DNA from: CAWAMR01 sp963783095
GTDB taxonomy: Bacteria > Planctomycetota > Planctomycetia > Gemmatales > Gemmataceae
NCBI GenBank assembly: GCA_963783095.1
Contig: CAWAMR010000006.1
Span: forward strand, 248,001-312,000
Length of the DNA stretch: 64,000 nt
Reading direction: 5' to 3'
Shown here: piece by piece, positions 1-8,776 of the stretch
Position numbering within the stretch: the first letter of the stretch is position 1
How the letters are laid out: each line of letters begins with the position of its first letter
Translations under genes and position numbers: made by a program
Notes under the pieces: model-generated
Databases searched by the model: none
Seen by the model: the letters and a program-made list of their open reading frames with translations, nothing else
What the model was told of the DNA's origin: nothing

Positions 1-495
1 GCTGCTTTGATCGATTACGTGTTCAAGAGCCATCCCGAGTTCGAGGTAATGCTGGCAACGCGAGCCATTTCCCGCCTCAAGAAGGAGCCGATCCTGGCCA
101 AGGCTTTTGCAGGGAATACCAGCGACCTCTTCTACGACTTTCTGCGGATTCTCAACAGCAAAGATCGGCTCGATTTGCTTCGTCCGATCGCGTTTGCCTA
201 TCGCGATCTTTTCGACGTTCGCGGCAAACGGATACGGGTCTACGTTCGTTCGGCCATAGCGCTCGACGATTCCCAAAAAGACAGATTGCGTCAGATATTA
301 CAGTCCCAGTTGCAACTGGAGCCGATCCTCGTTGAGGGGATCGATCCGGGGTTGCTGGGCGGCATGATCGTACAGGTTGGCGATCATGTATTTGATAGCT
401 CGGTCTTGAGCAAGATCGAGAACATTCGCACTCAACTTCTGGCGAGAAGTTCCCATGAGATTCAGATCGGACGAGATCGTTTCAGTTTTAACTAA
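1..495 (+). CDS. atpH: F1F0 ATP synthase delta subunit, 5'-truncated
   Basis: Delta subunit (OSCP equivalent) that joins the F1 head to the peripheral stalk at the cytoplasmic membrane. About 164 codons are open from the window edge; the family is usually near 180 residues, so only a short N-terminal piece is missing. The C-terminal part, with the glycine-rich LLGGMIVQVGDHVFDSSVLSKIENI pattern split as LLGGMIVQVGD and a SSVLSKIENI-type helix, is typical of the family. The apparent TTG at 7 is probably internal. The 3' end overlaps atpA by 41 bases, and the order atpH-atpA-atpG-atpD-atpC is standard, which supports the call. Confidence 0.88.
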   Translation, partial: AALIDYVFKSHPEFEVMLATRAISRLKKEPILAKAFAGNTSDLFYDFLRILNSKDRLDLLRPIAFAYRDLFDVRGKRIRVYVRSAIALDDSQKDRLRQILQSQLQLEPILVEGIDPGLLGGMIVQVGDHVFDSSVLSKIENIRTQLLARSSHEIQIGRDRFSFN

Positions 496-2164
496 CGAAC
501 TCAACACCATCCGCGACCGCATCGATAGCCGAGAGGTCGGGCATGTGTTGGAGATCGGCGACGGCATTGCGCGCGTCTACGGGTTGTCCGACGTCATGTC
601 CGGCGAATTGGTGGAGTTCACGGCCACCAAAGTTCAAGGCGTCGCGTTCAACCTGGAAGAATCGTCCGTCGGCATCATCATTCTGGGCGATTATCTGGAG
701 ATTGAGGAAGGCGATGAGGTTCGCTCGCTCGGGAGGCTGTTGAGCGTTCCTTGCGGCGAGGCTTTGATCGGTCGAGTCGTCGATCCTCTCGGCAATCCGC
801 TCGACGGCAAGGGACCGATCCTCACTTCGGAATTCCGACCGCTGGAAACGACGGCACCGGGCATCGCGGGCCGGCAGCCGGTGAAACAGCCTTTACAGAC
901 CGGGATCAAGGCCATCGATGCCATGACGCCGGTCGGCCGCGGCCAGCGCGAGCTCATCATCGGGGACCGCAAGACCGGCAAGACCGCCATTGCCATCGAC
1001 ACCATCATCAATCAGAAGTCTGAAAACGTCATCTGCGTATACGTTGCTTGCGGCCAGATGCAGGCGAAAGTGGCCCAGACCGTTGAAGACTTGCGCCGAA
1101 GCGGGGCGATGGAATACACCATCGTCGTCGTGGCGACTTCCGCAGACCCGGCTCCGCTACAGTATATCGCGCCTTACGCCGGAACCGCTATGGCCGAATA
1201 CTTCATGTACAAGGGCAAGGATACGCTTTGCGTCTACGACGACTTGTCCAAGCAGGCCGCCGCTTATCGGCAGTTGTCGCTCTTGGTTCGCCGGCCCCCC
1301 GGACGGGAAGCTTATCCCGGCGACGTTTTCTATTGCCATAGCCGGCTCTTGGAGCGATCCGCAAAATTGGCCGATCGCTACGTCATTGTGAAAGATGATG
1401 TCGATACCACAAATGCCGGCGATGATTGGGGCGTTAACGCTGAAGTTGATCCGAAGCGTTATCGCGGTGATGGCGAGGCCGGCAAGGTTTATATCGGCGA
1501 GCCGGGCCAACACGAGATCAAACACGATCTTGCAAATTTCCCCGGTCACAAGGCCGGCCGAGGTGGTCGACTTCGGGCGGCTCCTTGACGGCACTGCCCA
1601 TCATCGAAACGCTCGAAGGCGAAGTCTCGGCCTACATTCCGACCAACGTGATCTCCATCACCGACGGGCAGATTTACCTTCAGCCGGCGCTGTTCTTTGC
1701 GGGTGTCCGTCCTGCCGTGGACGTCGGTATTTCGGTATCGCGCGTCGGTGGAAACGCCCAGATCAAGGCCATGAAGGACAAACGGGTGGCCGGCGGCTTG
1801 AAGCTGACTCTCGCGCAGTTCCGCGAACTGGAAGCTTTCGCTCAGCTCGGCACCGAGCTCGATAAAGTGACTCAGCAGCAACTCGATCGCGGTTATCGGA
1901 TGGTCGAATTGCTGAAACAAGGGCAGTTCAAACCTCTTTCGGTTGCCGATCAGGTGATGGTGATCTACGCGGGAAATAAGGGCGATTTGGACCAGGTTCC
2001 ACGTCCCAAAAGTGCGGCTCTGGGAAGAGCAGTTCCTCGATTTTATGAAGACACAACGACCCGAAGTCCGCGAGAAACTGACCAAGGAAAAGGCTCTGAC
2101 CGATGAAATCGTCAAACTGCTCGATGCGGCGTTGGAGGCTTTCAAGGGACAGTTTAAGGGGTAG
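455..2164 (+). CDS. atpA: F1F0 ATP synthase alpha subunit (two frameshifts)
   Basis: Non-catalytic nucleotide-binding subunit of F1. The start at 455 gives MRFRSDEIVSVL, a normal alpha N-terminus, inside the end of atpH. The P-loop GDRKTGKT is at residues 170-177, and the ALPIIETLEGEVSAY and TNVISITDGQIYL blocks follow. The reading frame breaks between about 1555 and 1578 and again near 2015-2025; joining three frames restores a full alpha subunit ending in a TAG at 2162-2164. Because the gene is essential and both breaks are single-base, sequencing error is the likeliest cause. Between SAKLAD and GGSLTALPIIE there are about 65 residues, far more than in E. coli alpha. Confidence 0.93.
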
Positions 2165-2241
2165 AATCCTCCGGGAGTAATTGGTTCTCGTTCGCGCGGA
2201 ACGCACCGCCTGAACGCTCTGGGCGGCAAACTAGATGATCC

Positions 2242-2415
2242 ATGAAATCACTTTCTCCCACCATCGTTTTGCTCTCCGGAGTCTTGCTTACTATGTTTAG
2301 CCGAGTTGTTTGGCACGAGTTCGTAGGTATGATGATCGTGTTCATCGGCCTCGCTGCGTGGCTGCCAGCCTTTATTATCGAGGTGTTTTTTTCAGACAGA
2401 CGACAGGGCCAATAA
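2242..2415 (+). CDS. Small predicted membrane protein
   Basis: A 57-codon open frame from ATG at 2242 to TAA at 2413-2415, just downstream of atpA. The product has two hydrophobic stretches (about residues 6-20 and 26-50, containing VGMMIVFIGLAAWLPAFII) and ends with a charged tail DRRQGQ, a plausible two-helix membrane protein with a positive cytoplasmic end. I recognise no family. No strong ribosome-binding site is seen. It is too short to be certain, but its composition is unlike a random frame. Confidence 0.4.
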   Translation: MKSLSPTIVLLSGVLLTMFSRVVWHEFVGMMIVFIGLAAWLPAFIIEVFFSDRRQGQ

Positions 2416-2524
2416 AATCCTGTTTCGGCGAATTGAATTGGCACTTACTGTGACCCCCTTACCAGGACTGGGTTTCTGATAGTTCGACGACCAAGCCCTG
2501 GAAGCTTCGCCTAGGGAGGTTCCG

Positions 2525-2588
2525 GCTCGGCAGGAGCCTCGCCCTCCCGAATAGGGGCTGATTCGGGAGGGCGAGGCTCCTGCCGAGC
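2525..2588. repeat. Perfect 28-bp inverted repeat, 8-bp loop
   Basis: Arms 2525-2552 and 2561-2588 are exact reverse complements around the loop AGGGGCTG. The arm contains GGCAGGAGCCTCGCCCTCCC. It sits in the gap between atpA and the BrnT-like gene, so it could form a strong RNA hairpin that lowers read-through inside the atp operon. There is no T-run, so it is not a classical intrinsic terminator. It looks like one of the dispersed palindromes also seen elsewhere in the window. Confidence 0.85.
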
Positions 2589-2604
2589 TTCGGAGTTTTC
2601 GATC

Positions 2605-2847
2605 GTGGAGGAATTCTTATGGATCGATTGGAGCCTCCAAAAGATCGATAACCATAGTTTGTCGTCCGATGAGGTCGAACATGCCTGGCATAATCGTAAA
2701 GACCTCATTCAGAAGGTTCATCCGGTGAATGGACCGTATTTCGAAAGCGTTGGAACTTGTCCTTCCGGGAGGGTAATCCGAATCATTTGGCGGTATGATG
2801 TAGATTTGGATGGAGAAACCAAAGTGTTTGTGATTACCGCTTATTGA
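2605..2847 (+). CDS. BrnT/DUF4258-like small protein
   Basis: An 80-residue protein read from GTG at 2605. The layout WIDWSLQKIDNHSLSSDEVE, then a central GPYFESVGTCPSGRVIRI strand pair and a terminal KVFVITAY strand, is that of BrnT/DUF4258-type proteins of the RelE-like fold, often toxins. A good GGAGGAATTCTT ribosome site also precedes an ATG at 2619, which opens only a 10-codon frame, so the true start or a nearby frameshift is uncertain. No antitoxin of a known family is adjacent; the next gene (2850-3293) is only a positional candidate. It lies unexpectedly between atpA and atpG. Confidence 0.55.
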   Translation: MEEFLWIDWSLQKIDNHSLSSDEVEHAWHNRKDLIQKVHPVNGPYFESVGTCPSGRVIRIIWRYDVDLDGETKVFVITAY

Positions 2848-2849
2848 GG

Positions 2850-3293
2850 ATGGCAAACATGCGTGCGATCACAGTTCAGCCCGAGTTTCGTTCCTTGGAT
2901 CGACTTCACGCGGATGAAGAGATTGCCGATGCCCACGAGAACTTTCTTGTGGTGGACGCGACAACTGGGTGGTCGATCCATGGGGCGATCGACGAAAGAC
3001 TTCGCCTAAGTCAGATGTCATCCGACATTGATGGGAACAACGCCATCGCTATTGGAGGGTTGAATTCTCCATTTCTTTGGAATGGAAATGTATATCGAAT
3101 CAACCGAGCTTCATTTGCTGACGGAAAAGCTACGGTCGAAGTCTCTCCGACGAATGCCGAGTTCGAGACAGAGTTGTGTCGGCGGATTGAATCGGCTCCG
3201 CACCATGTATTGACGTTCTATCAAGGGTTTGGCTTCATTTGCTTTGTGGAAGACCATTCCCGTTACCAGGATTTCAAACTCCGAAATGGCTAA
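2850..3293 (+). CDS. Unknown protein coupled to atpG
   Basis: A 147-residue soluble protein from ATG at 2850, two bases after the stop of the BrnT-like gene. I recognise no domain. The sequence mixes acidic and hydrophobic segments (for example DATTGWSIHGAIDERL and VLTFYQGFGFICFVEDHS) and has no signal peptide or membrane helix. Its last codons overlap the atpG start in the eight bases ATGGCTAA at 3286-3293, an arrangement typical of translational coupling. It could be the partner of the preceding BrnT-like gene or an assembly-related insertion; its role is unknown. Confidence 0.6.
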   Translation: MANMRAITVQPEFRSLDRLHADEEIADAHENFLVVDATTGWSIHGAIDERLRLSQMSSDIDGNNAIAIGGLNSPFLWNGNVYRINRASFADGKATVEVSPTNAEFETELCRRIESAPHHVLTFYQGFGFICFVEDHSRYQDFKLRNG

Positions 3294-4161
3294 ACTTCGT
3301 TCTCTCGTTCAACGGCGCAAAGCAGTTCGCAACATCCGCAAGATTACGCGGACGATGGAACTCATTGCCACCGCGCACTTCAAGAAGGCTCTCGATCGCG
3401 CTTCGGAAGCGGCAGAGTACACGCGCAAGATCGCGGAGATCGCCGCCGATTTGACGAAGAACGCCGGAGATGTTTCGCATCCGCTCTTGGCGTCTCGTCC
3501 GGTGAAGAAGAGTTTGCTTCTGGTGATCTGCTCCAATCGCGGCCTGTGCGGCGGTTACAACGGCAGTATTCTTCGCGAGGCGACCCTGCGTATCCGGCAA
3601 ATGACCGCAGAGAATCTCCCCTTTGAGACGGAACTCTCCGGGAAACGGGCCATCACGTTCTTCAGATTTCAGGGCGTCAAGGCCGAGCAGACCTATACGA
3701 TCTTCGAAGACAAGCCCGCCTTCGCCGAAGTTGAAATGATCGCGGATCGCTACATTCAGGCTTTCACCAGCGGACGCATCGATCAGGTGCAGGTCGCCTA
3801 TATGAAGTTCATGAACGCAGCGCACCAGCGCGCGGTAGTGGAGACTCTGCTGCCTCTGGCCTCGCCCGCTGCCGGCGCAAAGGCCCCGGCCGAAGCCGGC
3901 AATGCCGATTACCTCTTCCTGCCCAGCGCCGGTGAAATCCTGGAAGAGATCGTACCTGCGGCGTTCAAGGCCCGGTTATTCAAGTGTTTTCTCGATGCAG
4001 CGGTGAGCGAGCAGATCGCTCGTCGCGTGGCGATGAAGGCGGCCACCAAGAACTCCGCTGATTTGATCAAGGAAATCAGCCAAAAATACAACCGTGCCCG
4101 CCAGGCGAACATTACCAAGGAGATTTCGGAACTGATCGCCGGATCCGAGGCGCTGAAATAG
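3286..4161 (+). CDS. atpG: F1F0 ATP synthase gamma subunit
   Basis: Central rotor shaft of F1. The start at 3286 gives MAKLRSLVQRRKAVRNIRKI, the usual gamma N-terminal coiled-coil helix; the open frame upstream belongs to the overlapping unknown gene. The SNRGLCGGYNGSI block near residues 80-95 and the C-terminal helix ending ARQANITKEISELIAG are diagnostic. The length (291 residues) is normal and the frame is intact. The gene is followed by a 38-base gap and atpD. Confidence 0.96.
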   Translation: MAKLRSLVQRRKAVRNIRKITRTMELIATAHFKKALDRASEAAEYTRKIAEIAADLTKNAGDVSHPLLASRPVKKSLLLVICSNRGLCGGYNGSILREATLRIRQMTAENLPFETELSGKRAITFFRFQGVKAEQTYTIFEDKPAFAEVEMIADRYIQAFTSGRIDQVQVAYMKFMNAAHQRAVVETLLPLASPAAGAKAPAEAGNADYLFLPSAGEILEEIVPAAFKARLFKCFLDAAVSEQIARRVAMKAATKNSADLIKEISQKYNRARQANITKEISELIAGSEALK

Positions 4162-4199
4162 ATCATTGTGGTTGTTGGTTTTTCGTCCACGGAGACATC

Positions 4200-5654
4200 A
4201 TGATTACTGCCGCCGCCAAAAAAGGCCGCATCATTCAAGTGATTGGCTCGACCTTCGATGTCGAGTTCGAGGAAGGGCACCTTCCCGACATCTATAACGC
4301 TGTCAGGGTGCAAACCGACCTCAAAGGCATCCACATCGACCTTGTCGGTGAGGTCCAGCAGCACCTCGGCGGCAGCCGGGTGCGTTGCGTGGCCCTTGGT
4401 TCAACCGATGGGTTGATGCGCGGGGTCGATGCCATCGACACGGGTGCCGGCGTAACGGTGCCGGTTGGTCTCGGTACGCTGGGCCGGGTGTTTAATTTGC
4501 TGGGTCAGCCGATTGATGGCCGGGGGCCGATTCATTTCACGGAATCACGGGTGATCCACGCCAAGCCCCCAAAGTTCTCCGACCTCACCCCGAAGTCCGA
4601 GATTCTCGAAACGGGTATCAAGGTCATCGACTTGCTCATGCCGCTGGTTCGGGGCGGCAAGGCCGGTCTGTTTGGCGGTGCGGGTCTGGGCAAGACGGTC
4701 ATCTTGCAGGAACTCATCACCCGTATCGCCAAGGTCTACAAAGGTTATTCGGTCTTCGCAGGTGTTGGCGAACGAACCCGCGAAGGCAACGATCTCTGGC
4801 TGGAAATGCAGGAAGCCAAAACCGGTGCCGATGCCGATGCCAAGTCGGTGCTCGACAGCACGGCGATGGTCTTCGGGCAAATGAACGAGCCGCCCGGTGC
4901 CCGTCTGCGCGTCGCACTTTCGGCCCTGACCATGGCCGAGTGGTTCCGCGATACCACGGGTGCTGAGACTCTGCTCTTCGTCGATAACGTCTTCCGCTTT
5001 TCGCAAGCAGGTTCGGAGGTTTCCGCACTCTTAGGACGTATGCCCAGCGCTGTCGGCTACCAACCAACGCTCGCAACCGAAATGGGTGAGTTGCAGGAGC
5101 GAATCACCTCGACTTCGCGCGGGGCGATTACCTCGGTGCAAGCCGTGTATGTGCCTGCGGATGACCCTACCGATCCTGCGCCGGCCAATACCTTCCAGCA
5201 CCTGGATGCCTTTATTTACCTCGAACGGTCGATCTCGGAAAAGGGCATTTATCCCGCTATCGACCCGCTGGCCTCGAATAGCAGGCTCCTCGATGCCCAG
5301 TACATCGGCGAGAAACATTTTAATGTGGCGCGACGGGTGCAGCAAATTCTGCAACGATCGCGGGAATTGCAGGACATTATCGCCATCCTGGGCATCGATG
5401 AACTGTCGGAAGAAGACAAGCAAAACGTCAACCGCGCCCGGCGTATCGAGCGCTTTCTGTCGCAGCCTTTCTTTGTGGCGGAAGTCTTCACCGGGTTCCC
5501 CGGCAACTTCACCTCGCTCGCCGACACGATTCGCAGTTTTGAAGAAGTCTGCGACGGCAAGTGGGATCATCTGCCGGAATCGGCCTTCATGTATGTCGGT
5601 ACGATCGAGGAAGCAGAAGCCAAAGCCAAGAAGATGGCGGCGGAAGCGAAATAA
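4200..5654 (+). CDS. atpD: F1F0 ATP synthase beta subunit
   Basis: Catalytic subunit of F1. The 484-residue frame is intact. The P-loop GGAGLGKTV lies at residues 159-167 and is followed by the catalytic GERTREGNDLW segment near residue 190 and the FVDNVFRF and LGRMPSAVGYQPTLATEMG blocks. The start ATG at 4200 is preceded by GGAGA with good spacing. It is the most secure gene in the window and fixes the operon identity. A long inverted repeat follows, before atpC. Confidence 0.98.
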   Translation: MITAAAKKGRIIQVIGSTFDVEFEEGHLPDIYNAVRVQTDLKGIHIDLVGEVQQHLGGSRVRCVALGSTDGLMRGVDAIDTGAGVTVPVGLGTLGRVFNLLGQPIDGRGPIHFTESRVIHAKPPKFSDLTPKSEILETGIKVIDLLMPLVRGGKAGLFGGAGLGKTVILQELITRIAKVYKGYSVFAGVGERTREGNDLWLEMQEAKTGADADAKSVLDSTAMVFGQMNEPPGARLRVALSALTMAEWFRDTTGAETLLFVDNVFRFSQAGSEVSALLGRMPSAVGYQPTLATEMGELQERITSTSRGAITSVQAVYVPADDPTDPAPANTFQHLDAFIYLERSISEKGIYPAIDPLASNSRLLDAQYIGEKHFNVARRVQQILQRSRELQDIIAILGIDELSEEDKQNVNRARRIERFLSQPFFVAEVFTGFPGNFTSLADTIRSFEEVCDGKWDHLPESAFMYVGTIEEAEAKAKKMAAEAK

Positions 5655-5668
5655 CAAACTCTTCTTTC

Positions 5669-5772
5669 AAAGAGGTACTAACCACAGAGTCACAGAGAAC
5701 ACAGAGAAGACACAAAATCGAGCAGTGTAGTTTTCTCTGTGTCCTCTGTGACTCTGTGGTTAGTTCTTCTTT
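5669..5772. repeat. Long inverted repeat between atpD and atpC
   Basis: Arms 5678-5708 and 5733-5763 are 31 bases long with one mismatch; extending to 5669 and 5772 adds nine pairs with two mismatches. The core is the ACCACAGAGTCACAGAG motif common in intergenic palindromes of several bacterial groups. As RNA it would form a hairpin of about 40 base pairs with a 24-base loop, which could reduce atpC expression relative to atpD or protect the upstream message. Confidence 0.88.
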
Positions 5773-5800
5773 GAATTTGGAGCTATTCATTGGGTGAGGC

Positions 5801-6067
5801 ATGGCAACCGAAGCAAAGCAATTGCAGTGTGTGGTCGTTACTCCCGAGAAGTCCTTTCTCGATGAGAAGGCCGATTTCGTGGTGTTGCCGATGGTGGACG
5901 GCGAACTGGGTGTTTATCCGCAGCACACCGCGCTCATTGGCCGGCTGGGCAAGGGAGAGCTGCGCCTTACTACGGGAAGCGTCGTCAAGAAACTGCAAAT
6001 CGAAGGCGGCTTTGCCCAGATTCGCGCCAACGTCGTGACGGTGCTGACCTCAAAGGTCGCAAAGTAG
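5801..6067 (+). CDS. atpC: F1F0 ATP synthase epsilon subunit, short form
   Basis: The 88-residue protein matches the N-terminal beta-sandwich of epsilon: VVTPEKSFLDEKADFVVLPMVDGELGVYPQHTALIGRLGKG, then the GGFAQIRANVVTVLTSK strand pair. The usual C-terminal helical hairpin of about 45-50 residues, which in other bacteria can inhibit ATP hydrolysis, is absent; the frame ends just where it would begin. ATG at 5801 follows a weak GTGAGG site. It closes the atp operon, and the next gene is convergent three bases away. Confidence 0.9.
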   Translation: MATEAKQLQCVVVTPEKSFLDEKADFVVLPMVDGELGVYPQHTALIGRLGKGELRLTTGSVVKKLQIEGGFAQIRANVVTVLTSKVAK

Positions 6068-6069
6068 GG

Positions 6070-6804
6070 TTACGATACAACAATTTCCACAGGCCGAGCC
6101 ACCAGGTCGAGCCACTGCCTGTCGCCATCGTCCAGAAGGGTCAGCCCAATCCAATCGAGAATCTGCGGATCGTCGCGGTCGAGATCAAAAACCGTCTCCG
6201 TGGCAGTACCGTTCATGAAATAGAGCCGGCCCAGGCGGTCCTTCCGTTCGAGAAAAAAACGCCGTACTCGATGACCGGCAACGCGAACGATGTTGTCATT
6301 CTCGCTCTGCACAGGAGCACAAATCATTTTAATAAGCCGGGCTTCATGTCCGATCATGTGGCGGTCGAGCCCCAATAGACGTTGGCCGCGCTCGCAGAAT
6401 GATTCCAGTCCCAGCGCGACCGGTTCACCGTCCGGCCATAAGATCCGAAAGCCCGCATAGTGAATCCGACCCTGCTGGCGATCGCGTGCTCGATCCCGCC
6501 GAAACATGAGTAACAAAGTGCGCGATCGCTCCATCGCTGCCATCGGCTGCGGGCGGAGATTCCGGCCTGCGCAGACAACGTGATTTGCGTGCTCGCTGGT
6601 CAACAAGCTTTCTGTAGAGCGAAGCAAACTCATGGTGTTTCTTTCGCAAAGTGTCGCGATTTCCCGATAGATTTTTCGGTTGGGGAGGGTGGCCAATTGA
6701 CGTAAAACATGTGATGCTTCTGCGATACGTCGCATTGCAACCCAGCTTACAGCAGCAATCGGCGTGCCATCTGCGTTGACGAATTGAAATGATGGGACTG
6801 GCAT
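6070..6804 (-). CDS. Hypothetical protein
   Basis: A 244-residue open frame, convergent with atpC. I recognise no family. The N-terminal third is arginine-rich and helical; the middle contains a PQPMAAMERSRTLLLMFRRDRARDRQ-type stretch read as MERSRTLLLMFRRDRARD, and the C-terminal third holds alternating strands with several D/E clusters (FDLDRDDPQILDWIGLTLLD). There is no signal peptide or membrane segment and no clear ribosome site before the ATG at 6804. Codon use looks like that of its neighbours and no antisense gene competes. Confidence 0.55.
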   Translation of the reverse strand: MPVPSFQFVNADGTPIAAVSWVAMRRIAEASHVLRQLATLPNRKIYREIATLCERNTMSLLRSTESLLTSEHANHVVCAGRNLRPQPMAAMERSRTLLLMFRRDRARDRQQGRIHYAGFRILWPDGEPVALGLESFCERGQRLLGLDRHMIGHEARLIKMICAPVQSENDNIVRVAGHRVRRFFLERKDRLGRLYFMNGTATETVFDLDRDDPQILDWIGLTLLDDGDRQWLDLVARPVEIVVS

Positions 6805-6832
6805 TTACTAAGTAGGTGTAGTCAAGTTCGAC

Positions 6833-6864
6833 GGGAAGGCCGTCCTACGTAGGACGGCCTTCCC
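6833..6864. repeat. Perfect 32-bp palindrome
   Basis: Sixteen-base arms meet without a loop at the centre TACGTA; the half-site is GGGAAGGCCGTCCTAC. It lies in the gap between the divergent ends of the hypothetical gene at 6070-6804 and the HEAT-propeller gene, so it may serve as a bidirectional hairpin or be another dispersed palindrome. Confidence 0.85.
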
Positions 6865-6899
6865 AGGCTGTCGTGGCGATTGCGACCTAGCTGAAGTGA

Positions 6900-8588
6900 T
6901 CAATATCGTAAGACGCTGAACGGTCTGCCCTTGCTCGCCACTTTCCAGACTTCCTTCCGGTTGCGGTCGTATTCCACTACAAATAGCGCGTTGCCCCCTG
7001 CCACTACAGTGTTCCCGTTACGCAGCCGTTGGACGCGGGTCGGCTGGAGGGGTGTTGCGGCACCGGTCGTGGAGTGTTCCCATACCTTTTTGCCTTCGCC
7101 GTTGACCTCGGCATAGTTGCTTCCGGAAGTGTAAAACGCCACCAGGAAATTCCCGTTGGAGAGAAAATCGAAACCTCCCCAGCCCGAATGGCCCCCGATG
7201 GGAATCTTGCGGACTAGCTTTCGGCCGGTATCATATTCGATCATTTCGCTGCCGACCAAAACGAACGTATGTCCCTTGCTGTTCCGCCGCGCCTGAAAAA
7301 CGGTTGCGTTGTACTTGACTTCAAATACTCTCTTGCCATCCCTGCTTATTTCAACGATTTCCGTCATGGTCGCGATCAGGGTGTTGCCATTTGTCAGGCG
7401 CTGGGCACTCACGACACTGCTGTTTTGCCGGGGCGACTCCCAGAGGATTTTGCCGTCACGGCTGCGTTCCGTAACGCGGGCGGTATAGTATTCCGCGATC
7501 AGTAGTCGCTCGCCCGGTAAGACTTGAACATCAACGGGACCGCCCAGGTTGGTCATTTCCCAGCGCTGCTTCCCATCCGCGCCGCATTCCCAGATTCGAC
7601 CGCCTGCCACACCGCCATCAACTTCGATGATCAGAGTCAACCCCTTGATCGCCGGTGCTTCATTGATCTTGGCAAGATCGACGGCAGCGCCCTTTTCTTT
7701 CCACCAGGCATCCCAGGCTTCTCGACATTTCGCGCGAATTTTGACATCGGTTCCGGCCAGCGTCGCGGGTGGTTTCTGATCGCCCAGAAGCTGGCAGAGC
7801 AAATCCTCAACCTGATAGGCGTATTCGATAGGACCGTCGCCCAGCAAGCTAATCAATGCGGGAACCGCTTTCTTGTCGCCGGCCCGCAGCAAAGTCACAC
7901 CCGCTGCGTAGCGCACTTTTCCTTGAGGATCCGCGAGCAATTTCGCCACTGCAACTCGTTGGCCGGGTAAAGACTCGCCCAGAATCTGGGCGGCCATGGC
8001 CCGGCGCGAAGGATCGCTGTCTGAGAGGGCGGCAATCAGCTTATCGTGCGCCTTGCCGATAAGCCTGGTATGCTCGATCAGTGCCGAACGAATCCCCTCG
8101 CTCACCATTTCGTCGTCTGCAATACTCGGTAAATAGGTCAAGAGAACCGGAACTGTCTCATCGACTTTTTTGGCAGCAAGAAGATGGGCCGCAGCCACAA
8201 TCCGTTCGGTTTCGCGGGTCTGGGAAATCTTTTCCAGACAGCGTTCGACCCTGCGGGCAATTTCTTCATCGGGATTCTGGACCGAGGCCCGAAGAATCGG
8301 CAGCGCGGCAAGACCCGCCTTCGTCAACAGAGCTGTTGCGCGTTCGCGCGCATCGAAATCGGCATCGCCTAACTGCCGGATCGTGCTGAAGAGTTGCAGC
8401 CTTTCATCGTCGGAGAGTGTCCGCTGTCGAAAGAAGTCGACTAACGATTTGGGGTCGTCGGCGATTCCCGCCTCTTTGAGGGTTTTTGCATATTCCTTGG
8501 CATCGGGAACGGCCGGCTGATCCGCACCCATGCACATCGATACGACGAGACAACATCCCAAACCAAGTGCAGGAAGGTGGTATGACAT
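6900..8588 (-). CDS. Secreted HEAT-repeat plus beta-propeller protein
   Basis: The start at 8588 gives a signal peptide (MSYHLPALGLGCCLVVSMCMGA) and is preceded on its strand by TGAGGA at proper spacing; the open frame extends further upstream but is unlikely to be translated. Residues about 60-290 form HEAT-like helical pairs (RERATALLTKAGLAALPILR, LADPQGKVRYAAGVTLLR). Residues about 310-560 are repeated beta-propeller blades (GKILWESPRQN, TNGNTLIATMTEIVEISRDG, NGNTVVAGG) like PQQ/arylsulfotransferase-type blades. Such proteins are common in planctomycetes and probably act in the periplasm or envelope as scaffolds; no catalytic residues are evident. Confidence 0.85.
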   Translation of the reverse strand: MSYHLPALGLGCCLVVSMCMGADQPAVPDAKEYAKTLKEAGIADDPKSLVDFFRQRTLSDDERLQLFSTIRQLGDADFDARERATALLTKAGLAALPILRASVQNPDEEIARRVERCLEKISQTRETERIVAAAHLLAAKKVDETVPVLLTYLPSIADDEMVSEGIRSALIEHTRLIGKAHDKLIAALSDSDPSRRAMAAQILGESLPGQRVAVAKLLADPQGKVRYAAGVTLLRAGDKKAVPALISLLGDGPIEYAYQVEDLLCQLLGDQKPPATLAGTDVKIRAKCREAWDAWWKEKGAAVDLAKINEAPAIKGLTLIIEVDGGVAGGRIWECGADGKQRWEMTNLGGPVDVQVLPGERLLIAEYYTARVTERSRDGKILWESPRQNSSVVSAQRLTNGNTLIATMTEIVEISRDGKRVFEVKYNATVFQARRNSKGHTFVLVGSEMIEYDTGRKLVRKIPIGGHSGWGGFDFLSNGNFLVAFYTSGSNYAEVNGEGKKVWEHSTTGAATPLQPTRVQRLRNGNTVVAGGNALFVVEYDRNRKEVWKVASKGRPFSVLRY

Positions 8589-8776
8589 GTAGAAAATCCT
8601 CAACATGCGATCCGGGAACGCTATTCGTGAGACGATTGGCCCGGCCCACAATAACCTATGCAGTGTAACAGATTGCACGAATGATGGAAACGGGGTAGTG
8701 CGCTGTTCATGCTTAATTTTCGCGTAGGAAAAATGGTATTTGACTGACCGACGTTCCTCTCTCAACTATCCTTCAA

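Noticed and set aside
2511..2708. Minus-strand small open frame with EGEAPAEP near its end
   Set aside because: It is produced by reading through the 28-bp inverted repeat and is antisense to the BrnT-like gene.
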